This document shows, piece by piece, positions 1 through 11,802 of a stretch of 64,000 bases of DNA. Made by a program: the position numbers and the translations under genes. Each line of letters starts with the position of its first letter. The stretch's first letter is position 1. Under the pieces are notes generated by a model. The model had not been told where the DNA came from and did no database searches. It saw nothing but the letters and a program-made list of their open reading frames with translations. The stretch covers positions 22,720-86,719 of the forward strand of contig JAKCPI010031576.1 of the NCBI GenBank assembly GCA_023213315.1, given 5' to 3'. This stretch comes from Euborellia annulipes (lineage: Eukaryota > Arthropoda > Insecta > Dermaptera > Anisolabididae).

Positions 1-347
1 ATTTTATTAGCCAAAAACAGGGGTGGCAAAGCCAATTTGATCCAGATTTCTTTAAAAATAACGAAAATATAGAAGAAATATGAAAGTTACATAACCTATA
101 AGAGAAAGGTATTATATCTTACCATTTCGTATTTTTTTCTTTCTCGATTATATTTTTAATCTTAAAAATCGTGTGCAATGTAATTATAGTAGAAATTAAT
201 CAAATATTTTGCATGTGCTTTTTTTGTCAACCTAGAAAGTTCTCTAATTGTTTTAATTTTTTTTTTTTTCTTAACCACCTGAACCTTAGCCGGACCGAAC
301 CAGGCCAAGTCGGGACCCCTGCAAGTTGTTTTAAATTATATTCGAAT

Positions 348-1862
348 CAGCGGCGTAACCAGACTTTGAGGGCGGGGGGGGGCGAAGCTTAACTAGGGCG
401 CCGATTTTCCAGGGGGCTCCGCCCCCTGGACCCCGCTTGCTCGCCTTCGGCGGGCAAATTTCTTGCATCCTGTAATTTCCTCAGCGAATTTGTTTATATT
501 TACATGTTTTTTAATGACACCTGTATGATTTTGTTTTGATTTTTCTTTGCTTTTAAGAAAAATGTCATTTTCTTCTGTGATTATTTCAAAAACTATTCAG
601 TTTTCGGAAAAATATCAAAGAATAAAAACTTTTTAAAATTGAGTATTTTATCATAATATGACAAAGAAATTGAAAATTTCGAAATTTCTGAAAAAACTTA
701 TTAGGTAAAGTACTACTTCCAAGTGACGTATTTATTCCAAAAGTTGATAGAAATATACAATTTTAGTGTAAGGAGCATATACCAAATTTTATCTATCTAG
801 CTGCTTTGGTTTTTAAGCAATCGTGTTCACACACACAGCCAGACGTAATTCCAAAAGAATATACGATAAAGTCTCGGGGAAGTCATTCCCCATATTTTTT
901 TTTAACACACACTTCTTTCCCATTCACACTCACACACACATGCACACAGTCTTTTCGGCAACTTAGGCCATATAAGACTTTGACTTTGACATTTGGTATT
1001 CAAATGGCTTAAATAAAATCATCGGACTGCCTGGGATCCGAACCCCCGATTAGAGCCCTGCACGGGTACGGGTTGGCCCGTAGGCCCGTTACCTACGCGG
1101 CCCGCGGACCGGGCCGGGCGGGCTTTGGAGGCCATGAAAAAATTACGGGCCCGTAGCAAGTCTAAATAAACGGGTTCGGGCGGACGGGCATGCAAATGAA
1201 ATTTTATTTAAAAATTGCTAGACATTCGTTCATTCATTCACTAAATCTCGGGCGGGTATGGGCGGGTTTGAAAAAATTCCGGGCGAGCTCGGGCGGGCCT
1301 GAAGAATGGTAAAAGCCCTTTCATTTTGAGAAGATCGAAAAAAATGAAAAACTACATCAGTAAAATACTAGTACTTTTTGGCCGATTTTGATTAAAAGCT
1401 TATTTTCACGGTCCCGGGGGGTGTTTAACTTAAATATAACATTTCAGTCTCATAGCTCAATTCCTTCATGCCTAAAAAAATTTTGAATTCCAAAAAATTA
1501 AATATTAAGGTTTATACGAATCCTGAGTAAATCTCCACAGACATAAAACATCAAATTAAGGCTTATATATTGCAAAATAAAAAAAATTTTTAATTATAAA
1601 GCCTCTATATACGTTATTTATTATTTTTGGAATTAAATTCTTTTAAAATAGTAGAATTCAAGTTGTAATATAATTTTTAAAGAAAACAATCAATTTTTTA
1701 AGACAATCGATGAAAAGAATATGATAAAATCACATACGCTGGGCTATATCTTAGAGGCTGTAGGGCGCCTATGCCGGTTTCGGGGGGCGCCAATGGCTCG
1801 ATGCGCCTGGGGCGGGTGGGGGGGCTCGAGCCCCCCCTCGCCCCCCCCTGGTTATGCCACTG
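348..1862. mobile_element. hAT-type composite element, TSD ATTCGAAT
   Basis: Termini CAGCGGCGTAACCAG and CTGGTTATGCCACTG form an imperfect 15-bp TIR, flanked by perfect 8-bp copies of ATTCGAAT (340-347, 1863-1870). That length and the CAG start are hAT hallmarks. The interior is a patchwork: a minus-strand copy of a dispersed repeat (about 480-890), a truncated SINE (893-1047), a Gly-codon-like GC-rich hAT fragment (about 1052-1316) and another minus-strand dispersed repeat (1318-1490). No transposase is present. Confidence 0.8.
893..1047 (-). mobile_element. tRNA-derived SINE copy, 5'-truncated
   Basis: On the minus strand it reads from the B-box end of the tRNA-like head (GGTTCGGATCCC) through the body to a GT-rich, then A-rich tail. 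It is closely similar to the full copy at 19110-19402, sharing the GCAGTCCGATGATTTTATTT and TGCCGAAAAGACTGTGTG blocks. The A-box half of the head is missing at 1047. Confidence 0.8.
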
Positions 1863-2047
1863 ATTCGAATCCCCAACCGAGAATTCCTCAAGTTGCCTTT
1901 GTTTTAAATATGGGCCTAGTTGTTGAATAAATAAAATAACTTACGTTTTTATAGGTTAGTGTCAACTTCATATTTATTCTATATTTTCGTTATTTATATA
2001 GAAATCTGGATTAAAATGGCTTTGTCACCTCTATTTTTGGCTAATAA

Positions 2048-2592
2048 ATTGAATGGATGGAGAAAAAGAAAAAGTTTCCTATTATAGAAAAAAAATTGTC
2101 GACATAATCCTCAATTCAGCCAATTTGTTGAATCTGCTTTAAAAAGTTCACTCATTTCTAGTAGAAATAAATAATAAATAGGCTACTATTAATAAAAAAT
2201 TTGATAAAATAACGTTTGGATTAGTCTTGATTTGGAACGATCACAAAACACGTGTCTACACACAAAAATCTAATCAAACAGTGCAAACGCTTGCAGGCAG
2301 AGTGGCTTGAAAGGAACTTACTACCTCATCCAACTTCGGCTCTAGCTTCGGGACTTTCCGACAAGATTTCGGGAAAGCGTGACTTTAATAATTAATTAAA
2401 AATTTTTTATAGAAGTTAAAATTTTTTTGATTTCACCAAATCATTTCTGAACAATAAATCTATTTATAAAAAAAAGAAATCAAGACAATTTTTTTTATGC
2501 AACAACCCCATTTTTATAAAGACCTGATGGGTATTAATTTTATTTTAAAACTTGGTAATTTCCAAAGTGACATTAAGTTTTTTTTTTTACAG
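2048..2592. other. Intron, nothing recognised
   Basis: AT-rich sequence with homopolymer runs and no TIR, ORF or RNA motif that can be supported. It lies directly upstream of the first DGK exon and ends in its T-rich acceptor tract. Confidence 0.6.
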
Positions 2593-2725
2593 ACAACTTT
2601 TATTTAACTGATATTTACGCATCTGATGAATCTAGAGGAAATGAAATCAAATTAAGCGATCCTCTACCTGTTCTGAATCTCCATCGCAAAGACGGAAAAA
2701 GACCTGCTGTCTTTCTCCGCTTCAA
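2593..2725 (+). CDS. DGKQ: DGK theta exon, segment before the RA domain
   Basis: First exon visible in the window, encoding roughly residues 1-45 of the partial protein (DNFYLTDIYASDES near its start, PAVFLRF near its end). The acceptor is a T-rich tract ending ACAG; the donor is GTAAGT. It begins two bases into a codon and ends after two bases (AA), which the next exon completes as AAG. The segment lies between the C1 domains (upstream) and the RA domain. It has no catalytic motif of its own and is assigned from its in-frame join to the RA exon, so it is slightly less certain than the later exons. Confidence 0.8.
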
Positions 2726-2966
2726 GTAAGTTAATTAACGTTACATGACTATGTTATGTAATCACAAAAATGACCAAATATACATATAGTCATATATGCT
2801 TTGTGTTACATTTCTCTTGTATAACCAATATTTAATTTTATTTTGAGTAATCGGATTTAAATTTGCATATTTTCCATTATTATGACAATACTGTGATACC
2901 TTTGCTTTGTTTTAGTGGGTTTTTACCAAATAATAACACGAAAGATAGCCTATTTAAAATTAATTA

Positions 2967-3935
2967 CAGTGAAACCTGGTTAAGAGAGAGTTCAAGGGAC
3001 CATGATTTTTTTTTCGTTTATAGAGGTTACTCACTAATGCGAGTTTCTAGCTTATAGATGTACAGGAGAGGTTTGTCTCACTTACAGAGGTTTATCAATA
3101 ATCAAAATATTTAGTCGTGAGCATGATAAAGAATAATTTATTAGAGTGTGATATACAAAGTAATTATTAGGGAGCATTTACAAAGAAAGCAAATAATATG
3201 CGAAATTCACTTAAAAAAATCTGTTAACTTTTTTTGTGTTTCTGATTTTACATTATGTGCATGTTTTTCGAGTTCATATATTTTATCAAATATAGTCCTA
3301 TCGCCAACCGCTGAATATTCAAAAAACTTGTGGAGCGTTTCCAAAGGCTGTTCGTTGCAAATGATATATGGACCCTGTTATGCAATGGTGTGTCAAAGAC
3401 CAAAAAATTCAAAATTGAGTTAAGCACGGAATATTGTTTCAAATGCTTTTATTATTAGTATTTTTTATGAAATATGCCCTAAAAAAAATTTATATTAATG
3501 TTATTTGCACAATTGACAAGAAAAATTATATATAATCCAATGTAAACAAAAAACTTTATTGTTGATTTTCTCAAAACTCGATGTTTGGTCTTTAACACAC
3601 CATTGCATAACAGGGTCCATATATCAACTGTTGTAAGCATGACAAATACGTTAATACAAATAAATTTTATTTCTTCGAACTACAAGACAACAAAAATACT
3701 CACAGTTCCTGAAAAAATAAGAATGAGTCATACCTAGCTAAATTGTCGCTTATAGAGGTATATGCAAAAAGAGGCTCTCAGTTATAACTAGAGGTCAGAG
3801 TGGAAAAAACGACTGTCACTTATGCAGGTTTTTGTTTCTCACTCATAGAGGTTTTTGAGAGCTCGAAGTACGGGAATTATTCTCACTTATAGAGTTTTCT
3901 CGGTTACCCAGTTCTCTCTTACTCAGGTTTGACTG
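2967..3935. mobile_element. pogo/Tigger-like element, TSD TA
   Basis: The left end CAGTGAAACCTGGTTAAGAG and right end, read inverted, CAGTCAAACCTGAGTAAGAG resemble the TIRs of pogo/Tigger elements, with TA on both sides. Repeated motifs of the TTATAGAGGTT type are scattered inside near both ends. No transposase ORF remains, and a separate TIR element (3365-3624) is nested in the middle. Confidence 0.7.
3365..3624. mobile_element. Nested short TIR element (family Q, copy 1)
   Basis: Ends TATGGACCCTGTTATGCAAT and its inverse ATTGCATAACAGGGTCCATA pair for about 40 bp, including GGTGTGTCAAAGACC against GGTCTTTAACACACC. TA-rich borders suggest Tc1/mariner-type insertion. It interrupts the pogo-like element. 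A larger relative is at 7065-7970. Confidence 0.65.
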
Positions 3936-4935
3936 TATATTTAGTTCTAAAAAATTTGTTTTTATTAAATTAATTAAAATTTTTTTTAAGACTTTAAAAA
4001 AACATGATTTTTAAAATTATTATTTCGATTGATTAGTTTCATGATTCCCAGGTGTAAAATCTCGAAAAATACAATTACAAATGTTTTTATTTTTCCTATT
4101 TAAGGCTGTCTTAAAATAATTTAATTAATACTGTTCATTATTCGCTTCCGAAACTAAATTGTTCCTCGTATCGCTATTATTTATTTTAATTTTTTCATTT
4201 ATAAAATAATTTTTAAAAATTGTCTATAATATTTTGTAGGCCTATATTAAATATTAATTAATTTAATTTAATTATTTCAATATTATTGACAAAATTTTCA
4301 TTTATTACAATATAATTATAAATTTAAATGTTGTTATCACTTCTCTTGTTCGAACAAAAAGAATTATTGCGCAAAATTTCCAACAGAAATTTTACAGTTC
4401 AAATGCTTCGTTATATATCGTCGGCTTAGAGTGTAAACCTGCTAAATCCATTTTAGACAATTTTACAGGAGAGACAAAAATCATTCTTAAAAAAATAGAA
4501 ATTAATTTAAAGAAACGGCTTTAATACAGTTGGTGTATTTTTTTATTCTTTATAATATAATATAAAAGAAGAGTTAGTAAATTACTAATTTATTTATTAA
4601 TTAACACTTTTGTGATTTAGCAGGTTTTTTTAATGCAATAACATGTTTTTCTAAAAGTAAACAAAGGACTTAGCAGTATTTCACTCTTAATATTTGGCTA
4701 CTTAAACCCATTTAAGGTTGTTCGGACAGTACCTCGTAAGTCATAATAGAATCTAAATTTTTTTTTTAATAAAATTAAAAATTTGAATCCCAAAATTCCT
4801 TATTATAATTTAGTCGTGACCTATCATAGTTTATAATTGGATTAAGTTAATAATTTAATTACCAAAAATAATAAATGAATGACTTTTGATCCGAATTTCG
4901 AAAAAACTTGAATCTCCTTTTTAGTTATTTATTAA
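3936..4935. other. Intron, AT-rich; one arm of a distant inverted repeat
   Basis: The only structure seen is about 4414-4466, containing GGCTTAGAGTGTAAACCTGC, whose inverse recurs at about 6078-6118. They could be the ends of a decayed element of roughly 1.7 kb. No coding is visible. Confidence 0.4.
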
Positions 4936-5317
4936 GGTGCGCGTCTCGGGGTGCTAATTTTGGGACTTTCCAGCGGCCACAATTTTGAAGCTATCGACCT
5001 CAAATTTTTTTTTAAATTAAAGTTATTTAAAATATCTACAAATAATAGAAGCCCTTTTTTTGATTTTCTAAAAAAATTTTTTTTTTAGATTAATCGCATT
5101 AAATAAAAGATGTTTAAAAAAAAGGAGCTCTATAAGTTGTAGATAATTAAATTAGTAATCATTGTGTTAATGAATAATTAATTTTTTGCCTTTAATTAAT
5201 TAGCTGGAAAGTAGAATGAAATGGAACAAGTTCCGTGTATTCCAATGGGGGAACACTAACGCCATCTCTTGCCTCCTCGAGTCAATCGTGTTTTAACGGT
5301 TTTTCGAGACGCGCACC
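4936..5317. mobile_element. MITE with ends GGTGCGCGTCTCG, TTAA/TA flanks
   Basis: GGTGCGCGTCTCG at the left pairs with CGAGACGCGCACC at the right. Both sides are flanked by TTAA, which fits either a TTAA target duplication or a TA duplication with one extra terminal A. 382 bp, no ORF, so non-autonomous. The superfamily is undecided between Tc1/mariner and piggyBac. Confidence 0.7.
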
Positions 5318-6143
5318 TTAAAGCAAGGTTTTAATCGAAAAAGCAAATTGATATATAATATTATTCAAAAGTGATTAAAATAAATTAAAAAATACACTAA
5401 AAAAATGCATTTATCTTCAAAAAAGCAATTTTGGGTCCTTAGGGGTTGAATTTCGAAAAACCCCTAAAACCATTTCTAGATTTTTATTTAAGTAATTTTT
5501 TACCTAAAAAAGCAAATTGAAATCACATCTTGGTCAAAAGTTATTTAAGAAATATATTCTAGTAAAATCAAAATTTTGTCCTAAAATGGCGATTTGCGTC
5601 CCCAAAAATTGAAATTTTGAAAAATTGCTTCCTAAGCAAGATCTACGATATAAATGTAATCTGCAGGCCAAATTACAGCTTTCTAGCTTTTATAGTTTAG
5701 ATTCTGCGTCGATCATCATTTAGGCAAAGCTCTTATTTTTTAAACAGAATGTCCCCTTGATCTCATATGAGATCATTCATTACCTCAGTAATTAAAATTG
5801 AGAAAATTATTTTCTCCATATATCTTTTATTTAAGGTTTAATTAAACGATTTTGATAAAAAAATTTTAATTTTCAAAAAAAAATATCCTGGGACTTAATG
5901 GGTTAAGATGGAGTTAGCAGCTTTTCTGATAGCAACGTTTGACGCTATGGATTTGGCAGTTTTACTCATCACGCCTTTTTGTCAATTTAAATTCAAAATT
6001 CTCAGTAGCTGTCTTTACTATCTTGTGTAGTTTTTTTTTTCTCTTTTGAATGGTAGGTAAAACGTAAAAACGGTCAAAAATGGATTTAGCAGGTTTACAC
6101 TCTAAGTCGACGATATTTAATTTTGTATTGAAAAGATAATAAA
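5318..6143. repeat. Intronic dispersed repeat (family U) and inverted arm
   Basis: Positions about 5640-5880 are similar to about 45030-45265 in the same orientation (shared blocks TCATCATTTAGGCA and ATTAAACGATTTTGATAAA). The right part (6078-6118) is the inverse of 4414-4466. No ORF of note. Confidence 0.5.
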
Positions 6144-6444
6144 TAGAGCTCGGATTTAGAGGCACTAAAAATATTTAAAATAGGCAGGCAACTAAGCACT
6201 AAAAATGATTAAAATAGGCACTTAAAAAGGCATTTATAGATGAAATAGGCACTAAAACCCAGAATCGGCCAAAATAGGCATTAACTGTTATAGGCACTAA
6301 CAAATGCCTTTTCTTTTATTAAGAATTTCATGAAACATATATACATGTATTCATGTATACATATATTCATGTATACATATCCTATTGGCCTAAATTTTAA
6401 GCCATAAATTAAAAAAAGGCAAATAGGGCGAAATCCGAGCCCTA
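6144..6444. mobile_element. hAT-type MITE, TAGAGCTCGGATTT ends
   Basis: Ends TAGAGCTCGGATTT and AAATCCGAGCCCTA, flanked by ATAATAAA and TTAATAAA (7 of 8 bases match). The interior holds short degenerate repeats of TAGGCACTAAAA. 301 bp, non-coding. Confidence 0.65.
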
Positions 6445-7064
6445 TTAATAAATTAGAATCCGAAAATGTAAGAAGGAAAACAATATGCATTTTGCAAAAA
6501 ATCCTATCTCTACTCATGACCTAGTTTAGATCATCCTCAGAGCTTTAATTAATAAAGGACATATTATCAGTGGCGTAATTGGCGACGATCCTTTTGTTCC
6601 CTCCTCCTGCACTGGCCAAACCCAATTAACAGAATTAAGTAATATCGACAATGTTTTGTTGTATATAATTATAATAATATATCGAATAGAGTTATTTCTC
6701 TTGTTTATTTTTGTATGCTTATCATTAAGATATAACTAAAATGTATTATATAAAAAATTTTTATTTAAACTATTGCTTAATGAACTTGAAAGTTTATAGA
6801 CAATGGAATCCAATTCCCCCACCAAAGAATCCAATACTGCTATCTCAGTCTAATTATTCCAAATTTAATTAGACTAAAGTTAATGAACAATGGTTCATCA
6901 TTAATAAAGTCATCTATGATTACATCTCTTCCAAAGCTAAATACAATAATCTATAAATTCATTTGACATGGTTATTTATAAAAGTTTTTGTTAATATCGA
7001 AAATTTGATATTTTACCATTTTCATAAAAATGTCGATGAGAAGTGGTTTTTCACACCTATGATT

Positions 7065-7970
7065 ATATGGACCATGTTATGCAATGGTATGTCAAAGACC
7101 AAAAAATTCAAAATTGAGTTAAGCACGGAATATTGTTTAAAATGCTTTAATTAATAGTATTTTTTATGAAATATGTCCTAAAAAAATTTATATTTAATGT
7201 AAAAGTATAAAATTATTTTTACAATATTTCAATGCAGGATTTACATTTTGCAATAATGATTTATGTTCCTAACACGTTGTTTTTTATGGTGTTAACAACC
7301 AATAAAAACTTATTTAAACTTAAATAAACCAAAATCCTTTTTTTTGAAAAATGAGAAATGAATTCGTAGATGTCAAAATTTAATTTTTTGATATTATTCC
7401 TGATAATGAAGATGAGGATCAGTGCGATTTCGAAAAGACAATAAAATAAATAATATTAGGTCAATTTCATTATAACTTTGATTTACTGTTGCCATGTTCA
7501 CTTCCATTCCGGAATTAATTGATGAGAAAATTTTTTTATTACTTTCTATTTAATTTTAAAACATTAATACTATTTAAAATTTATTAATGTAATTTTGATA
7601 AAAAGTTTCTAAGCTATTAGTAATAAATATAACCATAAAAGAATTTTAACTTCGTTTTAATTTTTGAATTATAACCTAAAATTATTTTATTTATTATCAA
7701 GAGACTGAAGCATTTTTGCAAATTGCAAATTGGACTTAGAGAATTTTGCAAAAATAATTTTTTATATTTTATTGTTTTTCTCTAAATTAGTCGTATTTTT
7801 AGAGATAATTTATGAATATCTGCCATAATTACAGTATTTACTTGCACAATTGACAAAAAAATGATATATAATCTAATCAAAACAATTTAAATCAGAAAAA
7901 CTTGAATGTTGATTTTCTCAAAACTCGATGTTTGGTCTTTGACACACCATTGCATAACAGGGTTCATATA
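7065..7970. mobile_element. Family Q TIR element, copy 2
   Basis: The left end ATGGACCATGTTATGCAATG and right end CATTGCATAACAGGGTTCAT pair as in the copy at 3365-3624, and the first 80 bases (through TTAAGCACGGAATATTGTTT) match that copy closely. The interior is some 600 bp longer and AT-rich with no ORF. Probably a Tc1/mariner-type non-autonomous element. Confidence 0.65.
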
Positions 7971-8161
7971 TCATTTACAATTAAAAAGATTTGCTTTAAA
8001 TTTCCATACACTTGTCAATTAATAACTGATAGACGGATTAGGATTAAATTTTTAATATAAAAAAAAAATTTAATTTTTTTTTACATTTATATAAATAAAA
8101 TAGCAAAATAACAATTGCTTCTCTTTGATTAATCAATTATTTATTTATTTTTTTTCTTTAG

Positions 8162-8355
8162 GGATAGAGATAATGATTCGGGTGAAGTGCGTGTCTATCC
8201 AGGGAAACTTCAGGTTGCGGAGCCTTTTTGTACAATTCTTGTCAATGCGGAAACGACAATCGCTGATCTCATCCAAGAAGCTCTCCATCGCTTCAAATTG
8301 GATAATTCGAAACCTGATGATTACAGATTAAGTCAGATTCTTTTGGATCGTGGCG
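8162..8355 (+). CDS. DGKQ: DGK theta exon, Ras-associating domain
   Basis: Encodes about residues 45-109. It contains the VRVYPGKLQV strand typical of DGK theta, followed by an RA ubiquitin-like fold pattern (ILVNAETTIADLIQEAL) and a helix with LSQILLDRG. RA domains bind small GTPases or other partners and fix the theta subtype. The acceptor is the T-rich CTTTAG; the donor is GTGAGT. The exon ends after one base of a codon and the next exon starts TA, giving Val-Thr-Glu across a 24.3-kb intron. Confidence 0.9.
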
Positions 8356-8736
8356 GTGAGTTTTATTTATTTGCTATATGATTTAAGATTTGTTTATTTA
8401 ACACTTATTGAAAAATTTATTTAAAAATTCTTACTCATTTATTTTAGTCACTTTTTCAAAATAACATAAGAAAATATACTGCTTTACTAAGAAATAGGAA
8501 GTTTGGAAAAGATAGAGAAATATTAAATTTATTTGAATTCATTTTTTTCACTTTTCATCAAGCGTCTGGCCAATTGGCTAAGTAAATTCTCTGTCGTAAA
8601 GTAAATTTATTGATTATTTTATAATTCATTCAGAGATTTTATTAAAAGTAATTGTTTTTCTCTTATTCATACTAATAACTAGATTGGATATAGGAGAAGT
8701 AGCAGCCAAGGAAATTAAACAAAAACTTTTATTTAA

Positions 8737-8793
8737 TTATTAATCGCCGTCGTTTCGGTCACAAATCACGACCATCATCAGGATCTATGGTAA
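8737..8793 (-). ncRNA. Hammerhead-ribozyme-like motif of Penelope type
   Basis: The minus strand reads CTGATGA, a GGTC...GACC stem-loop, then CGAAAC: the hammerhead catalytic core (CUGAUGA, stem II, GAAA). The flanking style (GATCCTGATGATGG...CCGAAACG) is that reported for ribozymes in Penelope-like retroelements. A matching stem III partner next to the core is not obvious, so it may be a decayed or dimer-dependent form. No reverse transcriptase of that class is seen nearby. Confidence 0.45.
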
Positions 8794-9039
8794 AAAATAT
8801 TTATTTTCAAACAAATTCTATAATATTTATAGATAATAATATAATTTTTTTTACTTACAATATGTACTTACGATTAATTGTTAAAATACAAGATGTAAAG
8901 TATTATTTTTCATTATCAATGTCGTAAAGTAAATTTATTGATGTCATTGTCATTTATACAATATATGTTAACGATTAATATACAGGGGTTAAACAAAATA
9001 ATATGAACATCTGACATAATAGACAATATTTATCATACT

Positions 9040-9990
9040 TATATATAAAAGGCTAAGAGGGTGTCCGATGTATGAAACAACCAATCAGGCCTCAGAGATA
9101 GCGCTGATTGGCGAAATGCAGAGAGGGCGGAGTCGGAGAGGCAAATTCAAAATTTTTTTTTAACCAGGAGAGATATCAATTTGGTTTCTTCACTAAAGCC
9201 TTCCCTTGATAAGAATCTAAATTCGTTGTTTCAGAGTTTTTTGAAATTCGGCAGCCCCCCCCCCCCCCCAAAAAAAAAAATTTTAATTCTTCTATATCTT
9301 CAAATATTAACATGATTTTTTGGATTGAAAATACTTGAATGAATATCTATCAAGGGGTTTAAAAGTTTAAAGACTTTTTGTATAATTGCCCCCCCCCCGA
9401 AATTTTTAATTCTTCTGTTTCTTCAAATATTAACATGCTTTTTTGGATTTAAAATTCTTGAATGAATATCTATCAAGGAGAAGTTTAGATATTTTTTGTG
9501 TAATTGCCCCCCCCCCCCCCAAAAAATTTTTAATTATTCTGTTTCTTCAAATATTACCATGTTTTTTTGGATTTAAAATTCTTGAATGAATATCTATCAA
9601 GGGGTTTAAAAGTTTAAAGCTTTATTGTGCAATTGCCCCACTCCCGAAATTTTTATTTTAAAATTGTTGATTTTTTTAATAGGTCCCTGTCCGCCTGATT
9701 TCATTTGCATGCCCGTTGGCCCGAATCAGTTTATTAAAGAGAAATTTAGACTTGCTACTTGCCCGTAATTTTCTCATGGCCTTCAAAACCCACAGGCCGG
9801 GCCGGGCGAATACTCAAATTTTAAACTTGATTCATTGTATTTTCATTTAGGCAAAAATAATATGGGCTTTAAAATTAAGAGAAAAACAACTGATCACGTA
9901 CCGAGACGCCGCCCGCCAGGGCTAAGTTGAGATAGGCGCGGCGAAGCCTCGCCTTTCTCAACTTGTTTATTAATAATGTGTTGAGCCACC
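9040..9990 (-). repeat. Long dispersed repeat, family C (copy 1)
   Basis: Inverse of 48540-49560. Shared blocks include the stretch around AATCAGCGCTAT with the TCCGACTCCGCC segment, the poly-C/poly-G unit region, the CCATGAAAAAATTACGGGC block and the hairpin-like CAAGTTGAGA...TCTCAACTTG end. About 950 bp, non-coding. Its presence in two introns in opposite orientation marks it as a mobile or mobilised unit. Confidence 0.7.
9245..9650. repeat. Tandem repeat, about 124-bp unit, three copies
   Basis: Units anchored on CAAATATTAACATG at about 9301, 9424 and 9548 (third copy CAAATATTACCATG) share poly-C runs, TTTAATTCTTCTGTTTCTTC and GAATATCTATCAAGG. It lies inside family C. Confidence 0.75.
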
Positions 9991-10149
9991 ATTTGCTTGT
10001 AGAAATTTTTTTCAGGTTATTTGGGAGTACTCTAGGATGTCTATCCTAAGGTCTCAACCTCGAGGACCCTGTGGTAACTTGGGGGGAGGGGTGGAGGGGG
10101 AGGCAAAAATCTCAAAATTTTAGGACTTTTTTCAGTTTTTCGCCAATAT

Positions 10150-11802
10150 ATCATAAACTATTTAGGGATAAACTAATTAAAAAGGTTATTAAGGAGCTAA
10201 TAATCGACAAATCCCCAGGCCCTGACGGTACTCCCCCCATCCTCATTAAAAAATGTTCCCCTGAATTGGCCCCAATATTATCCAGGTTGTTCAACCTCTC
10301 ATTTTCCTCGGGAAATTTTCCCGGCTCTTGGAAATTGGCGAATGTTCAACCCATTCCCAAAAAGGTGACTCCTCTCTTCCCAGCAACTATCGCCCAATCA
10401 CAATAACCTCCATGCTATCCAAAATTATGGAAAAAGCCCTCAACATTCAAATTTTAAATCATCTGGAACATTGCGGAATGATGAATGATAGGCAATATGG
10501 TTTCAGGCATGCTCGTTCGACTGGGGATATTTTGAGATTTGTCCCACACCTCTGGAACAAAGCCATGGAAATGAAAGGGGAAACTATTGCAGTTGCTCTT
10601 GATATTTCGAAGGCTTTCGATCAGGTATGGCATAAAAATCTTTACACTAAAATTCCATCTTTTGGCCTATCCTCTGAACTGTGCCAGTGGATCAAGAGCT
10701 TTCTGACGGAGCGAAGGATCTCGGTTGTAGTCGACGGTGTGTCTTCTATTCCGCATTCAATCATTGCAGGTGTTCCCCAGGGTTTTGTCCTCTCTCCCAC
10801 CCTATTCCTTATGTACATTAACGATCTCATGGAAGTAACCTCCAACCCAATTCATTGCTTTGCTGATGACAGTACCCTTCACTCAGTCAGGACTAGTGAA
10901 ACCTCATCCACTGGTCTTCTGGGGGCTGTGTCGTCGATAAATGATGATCTTGGTCTCTTGGAGGAATGGGGAAACCTCAATCAAGTAAAATTCAATTCCC
11001 AAAAAACCCAATGTTGTTTAATTTCTAGACAAAAAAATAGGATTTGCCCTCCCTTATTTACAGCAATAATAGTCTTGAGTTCAAAGATTCATTTTCTGTT
11101 CTGGGAGTGATAATTAGATCTGATCTCTCCTGGAGCAACCACATCTCTTCTGTGGTTAAATCTACCGCAAGGAAATTGGGTTTCCTATTCAAAACGACGC
11201 GTTACTTTTCCTCCCAACAACTACTAATCCTCTATAAAGCCCAAATTCGGCCGTGTCTTGAATATTGTTCCCACCTTTGGCGAGGGGCGTCGAAAGACGC
11301 TCTCTCCTCCTTGGAAGCCATAGAGAGGCGTGCAATTAGACTGATAGGTGATTCTACCCTTACCGCATCCCTACAGTCACTAGATCATAGAAGAAGCGTG
11401 TCTGCTCTCTCTCTCTTCTACAGGTATTACCATGGTCAATGCTCTGCCGAATTAAAATCAATTATCCCACCCAATGCAACATATTCACGGAACACAAGAG
11501 AGGCATCGTCCCAGCATCCCTATGCTGTTCAGATCACGACTAACAGAACTAATCGATTTCATTCTTCCTTTGTCCCCATGACCTCCCGTGATTGGAACAA
11601 GCTCCCTGCGCCTATCTTCCCCATACCTACAATCTTCAGACTTTCAAGTCTAACCTCAACAGGTATCTTCTCAGTTCCCGCAGTTGAGTTTCCCTTTTAT
11701 GCTTCTCCTTTTGTTTTTATTTTCTTCCTGGCTGCATGTGACTACTGGTCATTATAGGTCTTCGGACCTTATGCACCCATTCCAAAAAAAAAAAAAAAAA
11801 AA
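10150..11802 (+). pseudogene. 5'-truncated LINE, CR1/Jockey-like RT
   Basis: Non-LTR retrotransposon reverse transcriptase broken by frameshifts near 10330-10400 and 11040. In order are seen DKSPGPDGTPP (RT N-terminal block), NYRPITITSMLSKIMEK, YGFRHARST, VALDISKAFDQVWH, GVPQGFVLSPTLFLMYINDL, the catalytic FADDSTLH and a C-terminal domain with IRPCLEYCSHLW. A 3' stem-loop (GGTCTTCGGACC, 11757-11768) and an A-run (about 11785-11802) end it. The endonuclease and ORF1 are missing. It is nested in the TA-flanked element at 8983-12096. Confidence 0.88.

Larger units (their letters stand above)
4..2047. mobile_element. Long-TIR DNA element holding a nested hAT
   Basis: The start (TTATTAGCCAAAAACAGGGG...) is matched in inverted orientation near 1940-2047 (...CCTCTATTTTTGGCTAATAA), and the pairing extends about 110 bases on each side with small gaps. 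This is a terminal-inverted-repeat element cut off at the window edge, so its target duplication cannot be checked. Its interior is occupied by the composite hAT-ended element at 348-1862. No transposase coding is visible. Confidence 0.6.

Noticed and set aside
3148..3442. ORFs of 64-91 codons on both strands
   Set aside because: Within pogo-like and family Q elements; no similarity pattern or coding bias.
9245..9650. CRISPR-like regularly spaced repeats
   Set aside because: Units are contiguous 124-bp tandem repeats without unique spacers, in a spliced eukaryotic gene.
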